A stretch of 64,000 nucleotides of DNA. It comes from Pseudomonadota bacterium. GTDB lineage: Bacteria > Desulfobacterota > Desulfarculia > Desulfarculales > Desulfarculaceae. Positions 63,566 to 64,000 of this stretch are shown here, in pieces. The stretch's first letter is position 1. Each line of letters opens with the position of its first letter. The position numbers were made by a program, and so were the translations under genes. Location: assembly GCA_018896025.1 (NCBI GenBank), contig JAHIND010000017.1, forward strand, positions 62,001-126,000. The letters run 5' to 3'. Under the pieces are notes generated by a model that had not been told where the DNA came from, did no database searches, and saw only the letters and a list, made by a program, of their open reading frames with translations.

Positions 63566-64000
63566 ATGTTCAAAGTTGGAGCTAAAACCACATCCGCCCT
63601 GTTAAGCATTTGCCTTTTGATGGCGGGCCTGCTGTTGCTGAGCCCGACATCGGCCCAGGCCGGCGCGCCGGACAAGATTCTCATCGGCACCACGGTGAGC
63701 GAATCGGGCTACATGGCCGAAGACAGCATCCCGTCCTTCAAGGGCCGCCAGTTGGCGGTGGACCTGGTGAACAAGGACGGCGGCCTGTTCCTGTCCAAGT
63801 TCAACAAAAAGGTACCCGTAAAGCTGGTCTACTACGATGACAAGAGCGAGCCGTCCTCCGCGGTGCGCAGCTTCCAGCGCCTGGCCAACATGGACAAGGT
63901 CGACTTCTTCCTGTCCGCCCACGGCTCCACCTTGTCCTTCGCCGTGGCCAAGATCGCCGAAACCAACAAGATCCCCATGACCATCTACGCCGGTTACGCC
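63566..64000 (+). CDS. Branched-chain-amino-acid-type ABC substrate-binding protein (N-terminal part)
   Basis: The gene runs off the right window edge. Its 145 visible residues have a signal peptide (LLSICLLMAGLLLLSPTSAQA, cut after AQA near residue 32) and a LivK-like start: ILIGTTVSESGYMAEDSIPSFKGRQLAVDLVNKDGG and VKLVYYDDKSEPSSAVRSFQRLA. Such receptors bind amino acids, aromatic acids or urea. GAGGGAGAGG precedes ATG 63566, so an in-frame ATG at 63521 is not used. A second uptake route next to the AOR gene suggests another substrate for the same pathway. Confidence 0.88.
   Translation, partial: MFKVGAKTTSALLSICLLMAGLLLLSPTSAQAGAPDKILIGTTVSESGYMAEDSIPSFKGRQLAVDLVNKDGGLFLSKFNKKVPVKLVYYDDKSEPSSAVRSFQRLANMDKVDFFLSAHGSTLSFAVAKIAETNKIPMTIYAGYA

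Overview
The window is high-GC DNA (coding regions look like roughly two-thirds G+C) from what is most likely an anaerobic, sulfate-reducer-like member of the Desulfobacterota. That is an inference. It rests on a two-subunit class I fumarase next to a diheme fumarate reductase, a periplasmic-type [NiFe] hydrogenase, an AOR-family tungstoenzyme, IorAB, a TAXI-type TRAP transporter, UbiD chemistry, and a part of a hydroxylamine-oxidoreductase-like multiheme cytochrome. Many genes start with TTG or GTG behind a clear Shine-Dalgarno sequence. I saw no rRNA, tRNA, CRISPR array, insertion sequence or prophage.

Layout. 1-9 kb: end of an HAO-like cytochrome c, queE, a membrane protein, a glycosyltransferase, and a fumarase-fumarate reductase operon with two perfect palindromes. 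9-15 kb: hpt, a zinc-ribbon membrane protein, a K+ channel, a minus-strand operon (DUF3842, CooT-like, MBL-fold, PfkB kinase, EamA), and plsY. 15-23 kb: a minus-strand housekeeping block queA-tgt-yajC-secD-secF-parA-parB-NYN nuclease. 23-30 kb: small zinc ribbon, Yip1-like protein, and a MacAB-like efflux operon with two permeases. 30-34 kb: [NiFe] hydrogenase small and large subunits with their protease and HypC. 34-38 kb: two Mg-chelatase-type AAA+ proteins around a DUF2284 metal-binding protein. 38-47 kb: a sigma-54 activator with a degenerate receiver, a lipoprotein, a CobD-like enzyme, a radical SAM protein, a membrane glycosyltransferase-like protein, an LpdD-like protein, a DsbA-like protein and a diguanylate cyclase.

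46.7-64 kb is the most unusual part. An IclR regulator lies between two divergent gene sets. Leftward run a TAXI TRAP transporter, a UbiD decarboxylase, a 60-residue CxxC protein and IorAB, followed past a terminator by a creatinase-fold protein with altered metal ligands. Rightward run a two-[4Fe-4S] plus BFD-like protein, an unrecognised 482-residue protein, a NadC/ModD-like phosphoribosyltransferase homologue, a MoCF/CinA-like protein with an unfamiliar N-terminus, a 2-keto-4-pentenoate-hydratase-like protein, an AOR-family oxidoreductase and the start of a LivK-like binding protein. This is the best candidate for an undescribed pathway: probably uptake and anaerobic conversion of an organic acid, perhaps together with an unusual cofactor.

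A second theme is a dispersed hairpin repeat. Four copies were found, all between convergent genes: every convergent junction here that has room for one carries a copy, except one that holds an ordinary terminator.
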